From positions 1-63,265 of the forward strand of contig JAGWVT010000007.1 in NCBI GenBank assembly GCA_018970765.1: 63,265 nt of DNA, in the 5' to 3' direction. The notes under the pieces were generated by a model, which was given only the letters and a program-made list of their open reading frames with translations, had not been told where the DNA came from and searched no databases. Made by a program: the position numbers and the translations under genes. This DNA comes from Actinomycetales bacterium (GTDB taxonomy: Bacteria; Actinomycetota; Actinomycetes; S36-B12). Shown piece by piece: positions 44,282 through 54,169 of the stretch. Each line of letters begins with the position of its first letter. Position 1 is the first letter of the stretch.

Positions 44282-44531
44282 GTGCGCCACCTCCAACGAT
44301 CGACTGTGCGGCCAGCATCTCCAGGCCCGGCTCCACCGGCAGATGACCTGGGTCGGGTGCACTTGTCGCACTGACGACAAACAACACATCGTCCGCGGGG
44401 AGTTCGCCGACCAGATCACCGGGATCTGTGCTTCGACCTGACCAGGTACCGACCCATACGGCCAGGCTGATAATCACCGCAAGACCGATGGGAATACCGC
44501 CGAAAATCAGCAATGCTTGACCTGCGCTCAC
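44268..44531 (-). CDS. Small membrane protein, family not recognised
   Basis: An 87-residue protein with one strong hydrophobic segment (ALLIFGGIPIGLAVIISLAVWVG) followed by a soluble tail of about 55 residues (GRSTDPGDLVGELPADDVLF, VVSATSAPDPGHLPV). I recognise no named family. GTG 44531 is preferred over GTG 44540 because AGGGTGA precedes it. It lies between malQ and DUF5130, 10 bases from malQ, probably in one operon. Confidence 0.62.
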   Translation of the reverse strand: MSAGQALLIFGGIPIGLAVIISLAVWVGTWSGRSTDPGDLVGELPADDVLFVVSATSAPDPGHLPVEPGLEMLAAQSIVGGGARGRW

Positions 44532-44541
44532 GACGGTCACC

Positions 44542-46761
44542 CTAGTGGACGGGTCGGGCGAACCCATCAGCCAGAACAGCAAGCAACGATTGCAGTGGTT
44601 CGCCAACCTGGCCGGTCACCAGGTCGTCCACGAGCAGGATCCGCCCCGTGGCATCCCGCAGGGGCACCCGCCAGTTGGGATACTCCTGATCAGTACCCGG
44701 CTGGTTCTGCGCCCAGCGATCCCCAACCAGATCCGGTAATCCGATGCCGATCAGGCGCGCCGGACTTGCCACCAAAGCGCGGTGCAGGGCGATGACCATG
44801 GCAGCGAGCTGCGCGTCATCGACCAATGCCTCGGCCGCAGACGACAGCCAGCCGCGCTCAACGAGCAGTCGAGCCCAGGCCCGCCGCTCGTCCTGCGCGG
44901 CGGTCAGCTCTGCTTCAAGGGGGCGCGTCAGCAGCCCGAGTTCATGTCGCAGTCGCACGTGTTCATCCCGCAGATATCCGGCAGTGGGTGGCAGGTCATG
45001 CACGGCCACGCTGGCCAGCACGTCGCGACGCCAGTGAGCCGGATCGCGCGGTCGACAGGGTTCATCGGGGGCGCCATCCGATTCGAACCACAGGATGCTG
45101 GTGCCGAGTAGGCCACGATCGGCCAGGGCCTGTTGCACCCATGGCTCAAGCGTGCCGAGGTCCTCGCCGATGACGATTGCGCCCGCGCGCTGCGCCTCCA
45201 GGCAGCAGATACCCAGCAACGCATCGTGATCGAACCGCACGTAGGTCCCCGCAGAGGCGGGCGCGCCGTCGGGAATCCACCACATGCGAAACAGCCCAAG
45301 GGCATGATCGATGCGCAGCCCACCGGCATGGCGCATGACCGACCGCAGCATGTCGCGGTAGGGCAGGAATGCTGCGTCAGCCAAGGCATCAGGGCGCCAA
45401 GGTGGCTGCGACCAGTTCTGCCCGGCCTGGTTGTACATGTCAGGTGGTGCCCCGACACTGACGCCTTGGGCCAGGACACGCTGCAGTGCCCACGAATCCG
45501 CGCCATCGGGGTGCACACCCACCGCGAGATCGTGGACGATCCCGATCGGCATGCCTGCCTGCGCGGCAGCTGATTGCAGTCGACACAGTTGCTCGTCCAT
45601 CAACCACTGCAGCCAGCAGTACCACCGAACGCGCTCGTCGCGTTGATTGCGGTACGCGGCGACGGTCGCAGAACCTGGGTCCTGCAGTTCAATCGGCCAC
45701 TGACGCCAACGTTCGCCATGTTCCTCGGCGATCGTCAACCAGGTCGCAAAGTCGCGCAGTCCGGCACCTTCATCACGCCGGTACTCGTCGAACTGGGCCT
45801 GGCGCGCAGCACTGAGGGGACGGGTGAAGATCAGCTCGAGTGCCGCACACTTTGCCTGCCAGGACAGATCGCGATCGAGCAGGCCGTCGATACGTTCGGT
45901 GCCCATCACCTGCGCCTGCAACGTGGCGATTGTGCGACGCTCTTGATCATTCAGGCGGCGATATTCCGGAATATCTTCCACGCGCAAATAGACCGGGTTG
46001 GTGAATCGGCGCGAGGTGGGCAGGTAGGGCGACGGCGTCATCGGTGGTCCGAAGTTGGCTGCATGCACCGGATTAATGGCCAAGAACCCGGCCCCCAGTT
46101 CGGCGCTCCACCGGGCCAGTGCAGCGGCATCATGCAGATCACCCAGCGCCCAGGAGTCTTTCGACTGGGCGGCGTAGATCTGCGCCATCACTCCCCACTG
46201 CCGTTCACCGATGAGCTCGGTGTCATTGCGCTCAGTACTAATCCGCATCGGGGTGACCACAAGTGGGGCCGTGGCCTGACGCTGCTGCGTGGACGCGGTC
46301 ACCGAGTGCCAACCCAGCGGTAGGTCGGACGGAACCAGGAAACTGGCTTCCCCGGTCAGTACCCCGTCAACCTCGACCGGGTCGACCCAGTGGTCCATCT
46401 GTTTCAGGCTGCGATGCGAGCCGTCCTCCAGCGTCAACCAGGCACTCACTGATTGTCCGTGCGGAAGGTGCACCCACAATCGCCGTTCCTGACCCACGAT
46501 CGTGACGAACACCGGCGGGATCATGCGTCGCCAGTCGACCAGTGCTGCATCGTGCAGACCCCGCGCAATGCCATCCGGCGTGCTGGCGTCGACATCCAAC
46601 GCGCGAAGCACCGCGATGACAGTGGCTACCGGCACATCGACCCAGACACCAGCCTGGTCGATGAACGCCGTAGCAACCCCGTAAGCGTCGGCCAAGGCGC
46701 GCAGCTCAGGATTCAGCTCACCCGTCACCGCGGCACCGTTGTGACTGTCGGACACGCTCAC
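44542..46761 (-). CDS. malQ: 4-alpha-glucanotransferase
   Basis: GH77 amylomaltase, which transfers 1,4-glucan chains in maltodextrin/glycogen metabolism. The 739-residue protein has an N-terminal extension typical of actinobacterial MalQ and the catalytic barrel with GLRIDHALGLFRMWWIPDG (nucleophile Asp) and EDLGTLEPWVQQALADRGL (acid/base Glu). GTG 46761 overlaps the amidase stop (GTGA), fixing the start; the longer frame from 46788 is unlikely. Confidence 0.93.
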   Translation of the reverse strand: MSVSDSHNGAAVTGELNPELRALADAYGVATAFIDQAGVWVDVPVATVIAVLRALDVDASTPDGIARGLHDAALVDWRRMIPPVFVTIVGQERRLWVHLPHGQSVSAWLTLEDGSHRSLKQMDHWVDPVEVDGVLTGEASFLVPSDLPLGWHSVTASTQQRQATAPLVVTPMRISTERNDTELIGERQWGVMAQIYAAQSKDSWALGDLHDAAALARWSAELGAGFLAINPVHAANFGPPMTPSPYLPTSRRFTNPVYLRVEDIPEYRRLNDQERRTIATLQAQVMGTERIDGLLDRDLSWQAKCAALELIFTRPLSAARQAQFDEYRRDEGAGLRDFATWLTIAEEHGERWRQWPIELQDPGSATVAAYRNQRDERVRWYCWLQWLMDEQLCRLQSAAAQAGMPIGIVHDLAVGVHPDGADSWALQRVLAQGVSVGAPPDMYNQAGQNWSQPPWRPDALADAAFLPYRDMLRSVMRHAGGLRIDHALGLFRMWWIPDGAPASAGTYVRFDHDALLGICCLEAQRAGAIVIGEDLGTLEPWVQQALADRGLLGTSILWFESDGAPDEPCRPRDPAHWRRDVLASVAVHDLPPTAGYLRDEHVRLRHELGLLTRPLEAELTAAQDERRAWARLLVERGWLSSAAEALVDDAQLAAMVIALHRALVASPARLIGIGLPDLVGDRWAQNQPGTDQEYPNWRVPLRDATGRILLVDDLVTGQVGEPLQSLLAVLADGFARPVH

Positions 46762-48128
46762 CAACCCACGGGTCGGCGATGCACCCACGGCTGAGCCTGC
46801 TCGAGCTGCGCAGCCAACGACAGCAGCGTCGATTCGCCGTTGACTGCTCCGATGAATTGCACCCCGATCGGCAGGCCCTCGGCATTCCAGTACAAGGGCA
46901 CCGTGATGGCTGGTTGCCCGGTCATATTCACCACGGCTGTGAACGGCGTGAAGTGCTTTTGTCGCTCGAAGCCAGCCTCAGGGTCGACGTCATCGCGCAG
47001 AGCACCGACCGCTACCGGCGGACTAGCAAGCGTCGGCGTCAGTACGACATCGATCTCAGTCCAAGTCTGCAGCACCGTGCGCGTTGCCGTGCGTAGCGTT
47101 GCCACCGCACGGCCCAAGGCCAGGCCGTCAACTCCCCTGCCGCGCTCGCGCAGCCAGCGCGTCAATGGCAAGAGCGCTGACTCACGTTCCGCCACAACAG
47201 GAATGAGCGCTGCGCCGATGGACCAGACCAACTCGAAGGCCGGCACCACCTCACGTGGCGCCAAAACCGGCAGATCGATGATGTCGTGGCCAAGATCTGC
47301 CAACAGCGCACTGGTTTGCTCGTAGGCGGCCAGGCAATCGGCATGCACGGTGGTGTCGGCGATCACCGGCACGGCACTTCGCCCGATGCGAAGCCTGCGC
47401 GGGGGCTGCTGCGCTGCCTGCAAGAAGGTATTCGTCCCGGCTCCCACCATCGCATCCAACAGCGCGGCGGCGTCGCGCACGGTGCGCGCAATGGGGCCCT
47501 GGACACCCAATTCGGCAACCCCATCCGGCCACGGCCCATTAGAAACCAGGCCTCGGCTGGGTTTGATGCCCACTAATCCGCAGCAACTGGCTGGGATACG
47601 AATGGAACCGCCACCATCTGAACCGTGCGCTGCCGACGCCAAACCCAGCGCCACCGCCGCTGCCGCCCCTCCGCTGGAACCACCGGCACCCAGGCGGGTA
47701 TCCCAGGGCGTACGCGCCGACGCCGCTATGGCGCTCTCCGTGTAACAGCACAGACCGAACTCCGGCGTGTTGGTTTTGCCGAGCATGATCGTGCCGGCCT
47801 GGCGCAGATGTGCGACAGCGTCGTCATCTGCTCCCGGCTCCATGGTCAGCGCGGCCGAACCGAATCGCGTTTGCACTCCGGCCACCTGATGCAGGTCCTT
47901 GATTGGTATGCCAACACCATGCAACACGCTGCGTGCTTCGGCAGCCGCATCGGCCCGCGCGGCCTGTTCGAGCGCACGCTCGGGCACTAGGCAGACATAA
48001 GCGCCGACCTGATCATTCAGTGCCTCGCTGCGGCGCAGATAGTGGTCGGTGAGTTCGACGCTGGTGAACTCACCGTGCGAAATGGCCTCGGCCTGCTCGA
48101 GCGCAGTCAGGTCATGGAGCTCAGCCAC
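46758..48128 (-). CDS. Amidase-signature-family hydrolase
   Basis: Ser-Ser-Lys amidase. The 456 residues carry the catalytic Lys in GIPIKDLHQVAG, the Gly/Ser stretch GAGGSSGGAAAAVALGLA with the cis-Ser, and the nucleophile Ser in DGGGSIRIPASCCG. Because a GatCAB neighbour is absent, a free amidase role is likelier than tRNA amidotransferase; the substrate is unknown. GTG 48128 has AAGGTGATG upstream, inside a palindrome shared with the divergent S9 peptidase gene. Confidence 0.9.
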   Translation of the reverse strand: MAELHDLTALEQAEAISHGEFTSVELTDHYLRRSEALNDQVGAYVCLVPERALEQAARADAAAEARSVLHGVGIPIKDLHQVAGVQTRFGSAALTMEPGADDDAVAHLRQAGTIMLGKTNTPEFGLCCYTESAIAASARTPWDTRLGAGGSSGGAAAAVALGLASAAHGSDGGGSIRIPASCCGLVGIKPSRGLVSNGPWPDGVAELGVQGPIARTVRDAAALLDAMVGAGTNTFLQAAQQPPRRLRIGRSAVPVIADTTVHADCLAAYEQTSALLADLGHDIIDLPVLAPREVVPAFELVWSIGAALIPVVAERESALLPLTRWLRERGRGVDGLALGRAVATLRTATRTVLQTWTEIDVVLTPTLASPPVAVGALRDDVDPEAGFERQKHFTPFTAVVNMTGQPAITVPLYWNAEGLPIGVQFIGAVNGESTLLSLAAQLEQAQPWVHRRPVGW

Positions 48129-48130
48129 GC

Positions 48131-48148
48131 CATCACCTTAGGGTGATG
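48131..48148. promoter_or_regulatory. Palindrome holding the ribosome-binding sites of two divergent genes
   Basis: CATCACC TTAG GGTGATG is a perfect 7-bp inverted repeat with a 4-bp spacer. On the plus strand AGGGTGATG precedes the S9 peptidase ATG at 48152; on the minus strand AAGGTGATG precedes the amidase GTG at 48128. Only 23 bases separate the two start codons, so both promoters must lie inside the opposite gene or on top of this element. Confidence 0.6.
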
Positions 48149-48151
48149 ACC

Positions 48152-50278
48152 ATGACGACCCCGCCCGTGGCAAGCTCACCGGACACCGCACGACCACAGG
48201 CACCACGTGTAGATGTGGTGGACGACTTCCACGGCACCGCGGTGCCCGACCCCTATCGCTGGCTAGAGGACGCCGCGGACCCACGCACCGCCACCTGGCT
48301 GCAGGAGCAGGACGCCCTGATGGCGGCCGAGCGCGCCCAGTGGACAACTCGGGAGCACTTTGCCGACCAGATCACCGCACTGCTGGGCGCAGGCACCATC
48401 TCCCCGCCCTATTACCGAGGCGAGCGGACTTTCTTCACGCGACGGGAACCCGGGCAGCAGTTCGCTGTCCTATATATACGTGAATCAGACGGCACCGAGC
48501 GGGTGCTCATTGACCCCATTGCGCTAGACCCCAGCGGCACCACCACGTTGGATTCCTGGCAGCCCTCCAAAGAGGGCGACCTGCTTGCCTACCAACTCTC
48601 CGAGGGTGGGGACGAGGAATCGCAGCTGTACGTGATGACGGTTTCCGACGGGCGCATCATCGACGGGCCCATCGACCGCTGTCGCTACTCGCCGGTGGCC
48701 TGGCTGCCCGGCGGGGAGGCCTTCTACTACGTACGTCGTCTCGACCCGGCACTACTGCCGGCAAATGAGGTGCAGTTTCACCGACGGGTCTACCTGCATC
48801 ACCTCGGCGCTCCTACGACCGAAGACGTGCTGGTCTTCGGTGCTGGCATGGAGAAGACAAATTATTACGGCGTCGAAGTCAGCGTGGACGGACGATGGCT
48901 GCAGATTGCGGCGAGTCAAGGCACCGAACCACGAAATGACCTGTGGGTCGCCGACCTCACCGATCAGGATGCCGGTCATCCGGCTCTGCGGCTGGTGGCA
49001 GGTGACCTCGACGCACAGACCTCACTGACGTTCGGTCGTGACGGTCGGGTGTACGTCTCCACCGACCTCGATGCACCACGCGGCCGATTGGCGATTGCCC
49101 GCGGTCCGGACTTCACGCCGGACAGCTGGGTCGACCTGATCGCAGAGGATCCAGACGCCGTACTCGAAGGTGTCGCAATCCTTGACGGACCGGAGCTCGC
49201 CGAGGAACTGCTGCTCGTCGTCCGCAGCCACTCCGGGGTTTCGCAGATGAGCCTGCATGCCGCCAGCGACGGTCGACTCATCGAACAGATCGCCCTACCC
49301 GGTGTCGGCACCATTGCGGGCCCCGTGGAGCGAATCAGCGGTGGGCCGGTGGCGTGGTTTGTCTACACCGATCACACAACCGTGCCCACGGTCTACTCAT
49401 TCGACGGACGAACCCGCGGGGTTGAGGTGTTCGCCCGACCACCGGGCAGCGTCGACGTGCCGCCGGTGCGCTCCCTGCACCTGCGCTACACCTCAGCAGA
49501 TGGCACCAGCGTCGGCATGTTCATCGTCGCCCCAGCCAACCCTGGGGCGCCCGAACAACCCGACCGACCGCGGCCGACCATCCTGTACGGCTACGGCGGC
49601 TTCGGCATTCCACTCACCCCCGGCTACTCCGCGGCCATCTTGTCCTGGGTGCAGTCCGGCGGCGTCTGGGCGATTGCGAATCTGCGCGGTGGTGGTGAGG
49701 AGGGCGAGCAGTGGCATCGCGATGGCATGTTGGGCAAGAAGCAGAATGTCTTTGACGACTTCCACGCCGCCGCGGAATACCTCATCGACAACGGATGGAC
49801 GACCACCGCGCAACTTGGCATCAACGGTGGTTCTAATGGCGGCCTACTGGTCGGGGCGGCCATGACTCAACGGCCGGATCTGTACGGATCAGTCGTCTGC
49901 GTGGCTCCGCTGCTCGACATGATTCGGTACACCACTTCCGAACTCGGGCTCACCTGGACGGTGGAGTACGGCGACCCGGAAGTGCCCGAGGAGTTCGCCT
50001 GGCTGCATGCCTACTCCCCGTACCACCGCGTCGTTGAGGGAACGACCTATCCGGCCACGATGGTGGTGGTGTTCGCCAATGACACCCGCACCGACCCGAT
50101 GCATGGCCGCAAGATGGTGGCCGCGCTGCAGTATGCGCATGCGGGCCAGGCACCCATCCTGCTGCGCTGCGAATCCGAAGTTGGCCACGGCGCGCGCTCC
50201 ATCGACCGAGCCGTTGCCGAGTCTGCCGACACGCTCGCCTTCTTCGCTCAGCACACCGGCCTAACCGTGCAAGGGTAA
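48152..50278 (+). CDS. Prolyl oligopeptidase family (S9) serine peptidase
   Basis: Cytoplasmic serine peptidase of the prolyl oligopeptidase/oligopeptidase B family. The 708 residues comprise an N-terminal beta-propeller and a C-terminal alpha/beta-hydrolase domain with Ser in LGINGGSNGGLLVG (near residue 560), Asp in FANDTRTDPMHGRKM and His in EVGHGARS. ATG 48152 is chosen for its AGGGTGA eight bases upstream; GTG 48143 and ATG 48146 are near alternatives. Whether it prefers proline or basic residues cannot be told. Confidence 0.92.
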   Translation: MTTPPVASSPDTARPQAPRVDVVDDFHGTAVPDPYRWLEDAADPRTATWLQEQDALMAAERAQWTTREHFADQITALLGAGTISPPYYRGERTFFTRREPGQQFAVLYIRESDGTERVLIDPIALDPSGTTTLDSWQPSKEGDLLAYQLSEGGDEESQLYVMTVSDGRIIDGPIDRCRYSPVAWLPGGEAFYYVRRLDPALLPANEVQFHRRVYLHHLGAPTTEDVLVFGAGMEKTNYYGVEVSVDGRWLQIAASQGTEPRNDLWVADLTDQDAGHPALRLVAGDLDAQTSLTFGRDGRVYVSTDLDAPRGRLAIARGPDFTPDSWVDLIAEDPDAVLEGVAILDGPELAEELLLVVRSHSGVSQMSLHAASDGRLIEQIALPGVGTIAGPVERISGGPVAWFVYTDHTTVPTVYSFDGRTRGVEVFARPPGSVDVPPVRSLHLRYTSADGTSVGMFIVAPANPGAPEQPDRPRPTILYGYGGFGIPLTPGYSAAILSWVQSGGVWAIANLRGGGEEGEQWHRDGMLGKKQNVFDDFHAAAEYLIDNGWTTTAQLGINGGSNGGLLVGAAMTQRPDLYGSVVCVAPLLDMIRYTTSELGLTWTVEYGDPEVPEEFAWLHAYSPYHRVVEGTTYPATMVVVFANDTRTDPMHGRKMVAALQYAHAGQAPILLRCESEVGHGARSIDRAVAESADTLAFFAQHTGLTVQG

Positions 50279-50284
50279 GTAGCG

Positions 50285-51265
50285 ATGGTTACCGTTCTTG
50301 ACGCGATTCACGCAGCTGACAAAGCACCAAACCCTGCCTGGTGGGAGGTCGTACGCGACTGGCTGCTGGACAAGCCAGTACAGGTTGCGCTGATCCTGGG
50401 CATCGCACTTGCCGCGCAGATCTTTCTCGTCTGGAGCATCCGCCGCGTTGTGCAGCGCACCGCGGAGAAGGCCCGCCGCGAACGACTGGAGCAGAATCGC
50501 AAGTACACCCGAACCGCTGAGCTCTCCGAGGTGCTGCTCAACCAGCGCACCGAGCAGCGGGCTGCAGCGATCGGGTCACTGCTCACGTCACTGGTCTCGT
50601 TGACGGTGTGGAGCGTCGCGGTCGTCATGGTGTTGCCCGTTCTCGGCATTGACGTCGCACCACTGTTGGCCAGTGCCGGTGTCATCGGCGTTGCTCTCGG
50701 CTTCGGAGCGCAGACCCTCGTCAAGGACTATCTATCCGGCATCTTCATCATCCTGGAGGATCAGTACGGCGTCGGTGACGTGGTGGACGTCGGCCCGGTC
50801 ATCGGAACCGTCGAAGAGGTCACGCTGCGCTATACGCGGCTACGCGACCTTTCCGGAGTCGTCTGGTACGTGCGCAATGGTGAAATCCTGCGCGTTGCCA
50901 ATCGCTCCCAGGGTTGGACGCTGGCCATTGTCGACATCCCGGTTGCCTACGATGCGGACCTGGATCGCGTGCGTGAACTCATTGACGCCATCGGCATCGA
51001 CATGGACGAGGACCCGACCTACGACTCCATGCTGTTGAGTGCACCTGTCTTCGCGGGCGTAGAAGCCGTCACTGGCGAGGCAGTCTTGGTGCGAGTCACG
51101 GCCAAATCAGTGCCCCAGCAGCAGGTTCCCCTAGCCCGCATCATCCGGGAACGGATCAAGCTTGCCTTCGATCGCGCGGGAATTGTGGTCCCAGTCGTGA
51201 TCCGTCCATTACCGGGAACAACCCTGGGCGCGTCGAGCCCGCCGACCAATCCGCAGGTGCCCTAG
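50285..51265 (+). CDS. Small-conductance mechanosensitive channel MscS family
   Basis: Membrane channel that opens under tension. The 326 residues have three helices, the last being the pore-lining VIGVALGFGAQTLVKDYLSG, then IFIILEDQYGVGDVVDV and a cytoplasmic beta/alpha domain (VVWYVRNGEILRVANRSQGW). It follows the S9 gene by 6 bases, so they are probably co-transcribed. Confidence 0.93.
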   Translation: MVTVLDAIHAADKAPNPAWWEVVRDWLLDKPVQVALILGIALAAQIFLVWSIRRVVQRTAEKARRERLEQNRKYTRTAELSEVLLNQRTEQRAAAIGSLLTSLVSLTVWSVAVVMVLPVLGIDVAPLLASAGVIGVALGFGAQTLVKDYLSGIFIILEDQYGVGDVVDVGPVIGTVEEVTLRYTRLRDLSGVVWYVRNGEILRVANRSQGWTLAIVDIPVAYDADLDRVRELIDAIGIDMDEDPTYDSMLLSAPVFAGVEAVTGEAVLVRVTAKSVPQQQVPLARIIRERIKLAFDRAGIVVPVVIRPLPGTTLGASSPPTNPQVP

Positions 51266-51282
51266 TAATCCATACCCCGCAA

Positions 51283-52584
51283 TCAACACGAGCAGCGCAG
51301 CGGCGTGGCTGTTTCGATCGGCCGGGTCGCACCTCCCTCATCGGCAAGCACCATGCCACGGGCAGTCAGTCCAGCCGCAACAGGTGATGCGCCGTGCAAT
51401 GCCTGTGCCACGAATGCCGCCGTCAACCCGTTGACATCAACCACAGAACCTATTCGAAACAACGACGTCGTTTCCATGATCGCGTCGTCTGACCCGGCAC
51501 GTAAGACGATTCGAACGTTGGCGCGGCAGGCCAGCGCGGTGATTGCCACGGCAATGTTGTCTCGCTCGTCACTAGTCACCGCCACCACGGCGAGTGCGCG
51601 GCGCACTCCGGCTCGCAACAGCACACGGCGCGATGATCCGTCCGCGAACATGACGGGAATCCGCAGACTGCGCGCTAAGGGCGCAGCCGGCGCCGTTGCG
51701 TAACGTTCAATACCCGCAACGGCGATGCCCATTGCCCGCAGTTGTTCGGCAACGCGCAGCCCCACCTGACCCATGCCCACCACGATCACATGCCCAGACC
51801 TGGGCAGCACACGCCGACCGATCAAGGTCACGTGCCTGCCGGAGAGCAGATAACTCACCATGCCGGCCGCAAATGTTGCGGTGAGCGCCATGACCATGGC
51901 TGCAGCAATTGAGGCCCAGCCCAGTAACCAAGCCGATTCAGGTGGCTCAGGTGAGGAGATCGTGGCCGTTGTGCGCACTGCGTCGTAGATCGCTCGCATC
52001 GCTGAGGCATGCTGCAGGCCAAGGAGCGCATCGACGGCGGTGAGTACGAGTAATCCAAGGGCGCCGGCAATCAGGGTGGCCGACCCGACATCGTAAGGAC
52101 GCAATTGACCACCGAGAACGCCGAGCAGGCTGCCTACCCGCAGGCGCATGGGCAGCGTCCATCGTGTGAAGTCGCGATCACGCAGGCATTGCCAACTGCC
52201 GGGAATGCGCCGCATGATCAACGTGGCCGAAGGATCGACTGCTGCCGCGGTTATTGCCGGCACGCTGATCGCTGCCGGTGACAGCACGACGCAGTTGGGA
52301 ATCGTGGATTCCAGTTGGCGCCGCACCGTGCGGTCAAAAATTGCGACACTGAGGCGAATGCCAGGTCGCAGGTGCTCGATCACCAGGCAATAACGCAGTG
52401 CGCGGATGTCGTCGTGCATCATCACGGCAACAGCATCGATGTCACCGCGCAGCACCTGGTCAAGTTCAGCATCCGATGGCTCACCGAGGTGCACGGTCTG
52501 CCATCCCTGGCTGGTCAAGTCGCTGCAGACCCGCCGCGCCAGATCGGCATCCCCAACGACCAGCGTGACTGCGGACGTTGGCAT
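51283..52584 (-). CDS. Potassium-channel-like protein with two NAD-binding (RCK/TrkA-N) domains
   Basis: A 433-residue protein. Residues 1 to about 120 form a Rossmann/RCK-like domain (LVVGDADLARRVCSDLTSQG). Residues of about 150-260 contain two hydrophobic helices (SATLIAGALGLLVLTAVDAL, WASIAAAMVMALTATFAAGM). Residues of about 270-410 form a second TrkA-N domain (VIVVGMGQVGLRVAEQLRAM). No selectivity filter TVGYG was found, so it may be a regulator or transporter rather than a channel. It is convergent with mscS. Confidence 0.75.
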   Translation of the reverse strand: MPTSAVTLVVGDADLARRVCSDLTSQGWQTVHLGEPSDAELDQVLRGDIDAVAVMMHDDIRALRYCLVIEHLRPGIRLSVAIFDRTVRRQLESTIPNCVVLSPAAISVPAITAAAVDPSATLIMRRIPGSWQCLRDRDFTRWTLPMRLRVGSLLGVLGGQLRPYDVGSATLIAGALGLLVLTAVDALLGLQHASAMRAIYDAVRTTATISSPEPPESAWLLGWASIAAAMVMALTATFAAGMVSYLLSGRHVTLIGRRVLPRSGHVIVVGMGQVGLRVAEQLRAMGIAVAGIERYATAPAAPLARSLRIPVMFADGSSRRVLLRAGVRRALAVVAVTSDERDNIAVAITALACRANVRIVLRAGSDDAIMETTSLFRIGSVVDVNGLTAAFVAQALHGASPVAAGLTARGMVLADEGGATRPIETATPLRCSC

Positions 52585-52651
52585 GCTCGCATGCTAGGTG
52601 CTGGCACCGGCTCGGGCTGCCAAATCGACTTCCCTGGACCACACTGGACCC

Positions 52652-54169
52652 ATGGCCAAAGCAATGGATAGCTCAACGCATGCCAAGTTCTGCCTCGTCA
52701 CCGGGGCCAGTGGCTATGTCGGTGGCCGTCTGGTCCGAGAACTGTTGGCAGCCGGTCATCGCGTGCGAGTCCTGGCCCGCTCAGCCGACAAGCTTCGCGA
52801 TGCGCCCTGGGTGGACAAGGTCGAGATCGTCGAAGGCGACGCCGGGGATCCGGTCGCAGTTGCCGAGGCCGTCCACGGTGTTGAGATCGCCTACTACCTG
52901 CTGCACTCCCTGCAGGAGGGCCGTGACCTCGAGGCGGCCGAACTGCGCATCGCGCAGAACTTTGCCGAGGCGGCGCGGAATTCCCAGTTGCAGCGCCTTG
53001 TGTACCTCGGTGGCCTGGCCCCGGACCTGCCGATGGAGCGTATGTCCCCCCATATGCGCTCCCGCGTGCAGGTTGGCCAAACCTTGCGGGCAAGCGGTGT
53101 CCCAACGGTGGAGTTTCGTGCCGCGGTGATCATCGGTTCGGGCTCTGCCTCATTCGAGATGTTGAGATACCTCACCGAACGACTTCCCGCCATGATCACC
53201 CCGCGCTGGGTACGTACCAAAACGCAGCCGATTGCCGTGCGCGATGTTCTGCGCTACCTCGTTCAGGCGGCCGACCTGCCACCTGAGGTCAACCGAGCCT
53301 TCGATATCGGCGGCCCGCAGGTACTGACCTACCAGGAGATGATGCAGCGCTACGCGGCCGTCGCAGGACTGCCCCGGCGCATCATCCTGCCGGTCAACAT
53401 CCTGTCGCCGCGCTTGTCCAGTCATTGGGTCGGCCTGGTCACGCCGGTACCTCGCGCCATCGCACGTCCGTTGGTGCGCTCCCTGAAGCACCCAGCCGTC
53501 TGCCACGAGCACGACATCGCCCAGTGGATTCCTGATCCTCCCGGCGGGCTCATCACCTTCGACGAAGCGGTGCGATTGGCGTTGACCCGGATCCGTGAAG
53601 CGAATGTGGCAACCCGCTGGTCCGATGCCTCCCCACCCGGTGCAGCCAGCGAACCGCTTCCGAACGACCCTGAGTGGGCCGGAGGCACGCTCTATAAGGA
53701 CGTGCGCGTTGTCGACACCAATGCCAGTCCGCAAGCCCTGTGGGCAGCCGTCGATCGCATCGGTGGGGACACCGGCTGGTATTCGGCACGTCTGCTCTGG
53801 GAGGCACGTGGACTGATCGACCGCGCCGTTGGTGGTGTGGGCCTGCGACGCGGGCGACGCAACCCCTATTCGCTGACCGTTGGAGATGCGGTGGATTTTT
53901 GGCGCGTCGAAGAACGCATACCACCACGGCTGCTGCGTCTGCGCGCCGAGATGAAGATGCCTGGTCGAGCGTGGCTGGAGTTCACGGTTGAGGCCACCGA
54001 GACCGGATCGCGGCTACGGCAACGTGCGGTGTACTGGCCCAAGGGCCTTGCCGGTCACGCCTACTGGTGGTCCGTTGCGCCGTTCCACGCGTTTGTCTTC
54101 CCGCCGATGGCCCGTCACATCGTCGAGTCGGCGGAGCGGCAGGAGCCCGCGACTACCCTCGCCGCATGA
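52652..54169 (+). CDS. NAD(P)-binding SDR with C-terminal DUF2867
   Basis: A 505-residue two-domain protein. The N-terminal atypical SDR has LVTGASGYVGGRLVRELLAA (GxxGxxG), then RSADKLRDAPWVDKVEIVEG. The C-terminal half (GGTLYKDVRVVDTNASPQAL through WPKGLAGHAYWWSVAPFHAF) belongs to DUF2867, a START-like fold. Substrate unknown. ATG 52652 (MAKAMDSST) is used; the frame stays open up to 52598. Its stop overlaps glbO (ATGA), indicating co-translation. Confidence 0.87.
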   Translation: MAKAMDSSTHAKFCLVTGASGYVGGRLVRELLAAGHRVRVLARSADKLRDAPWVDKVEIVEGDAGDPVAVAEAVHGVEIAYYLLHSLQEGRDLEAAELRIAQNFAEAARNSQLQRLVYLGGLAPDLPMERMSPHMRSRVQVGQTLRASGVPTVEFRAAVIIGSGSASFEMLRYLTERLPAMITPRWVRTKTQPIAVRDVLRYLVQAADLPPEVNRAFDIGGPQVLTYQEMMQRYAAVAGLPRRIILPVNILSPRLSSHWVGLVTPVPRAIARPLVRSLKHPAVCHEHDIAQWIPDPPGGLITFDEAVRLALTRIREANVATRWSDASPPGAASEPLPNDPEWAGGTLYKDVRVVDTNASPQALWAAVDRIGGDTGWYSARLLWEARGLIDRAVGGVGLRRGRRNPYSLTVGDAVDFWRVEERIPPRLLRLRAEMKMPGRAWLEFTVEATETGSRLRQRAVYWPKGLAGHAYWWSVAPFHAFVFPPMARHIVESAERQEPATTLAA

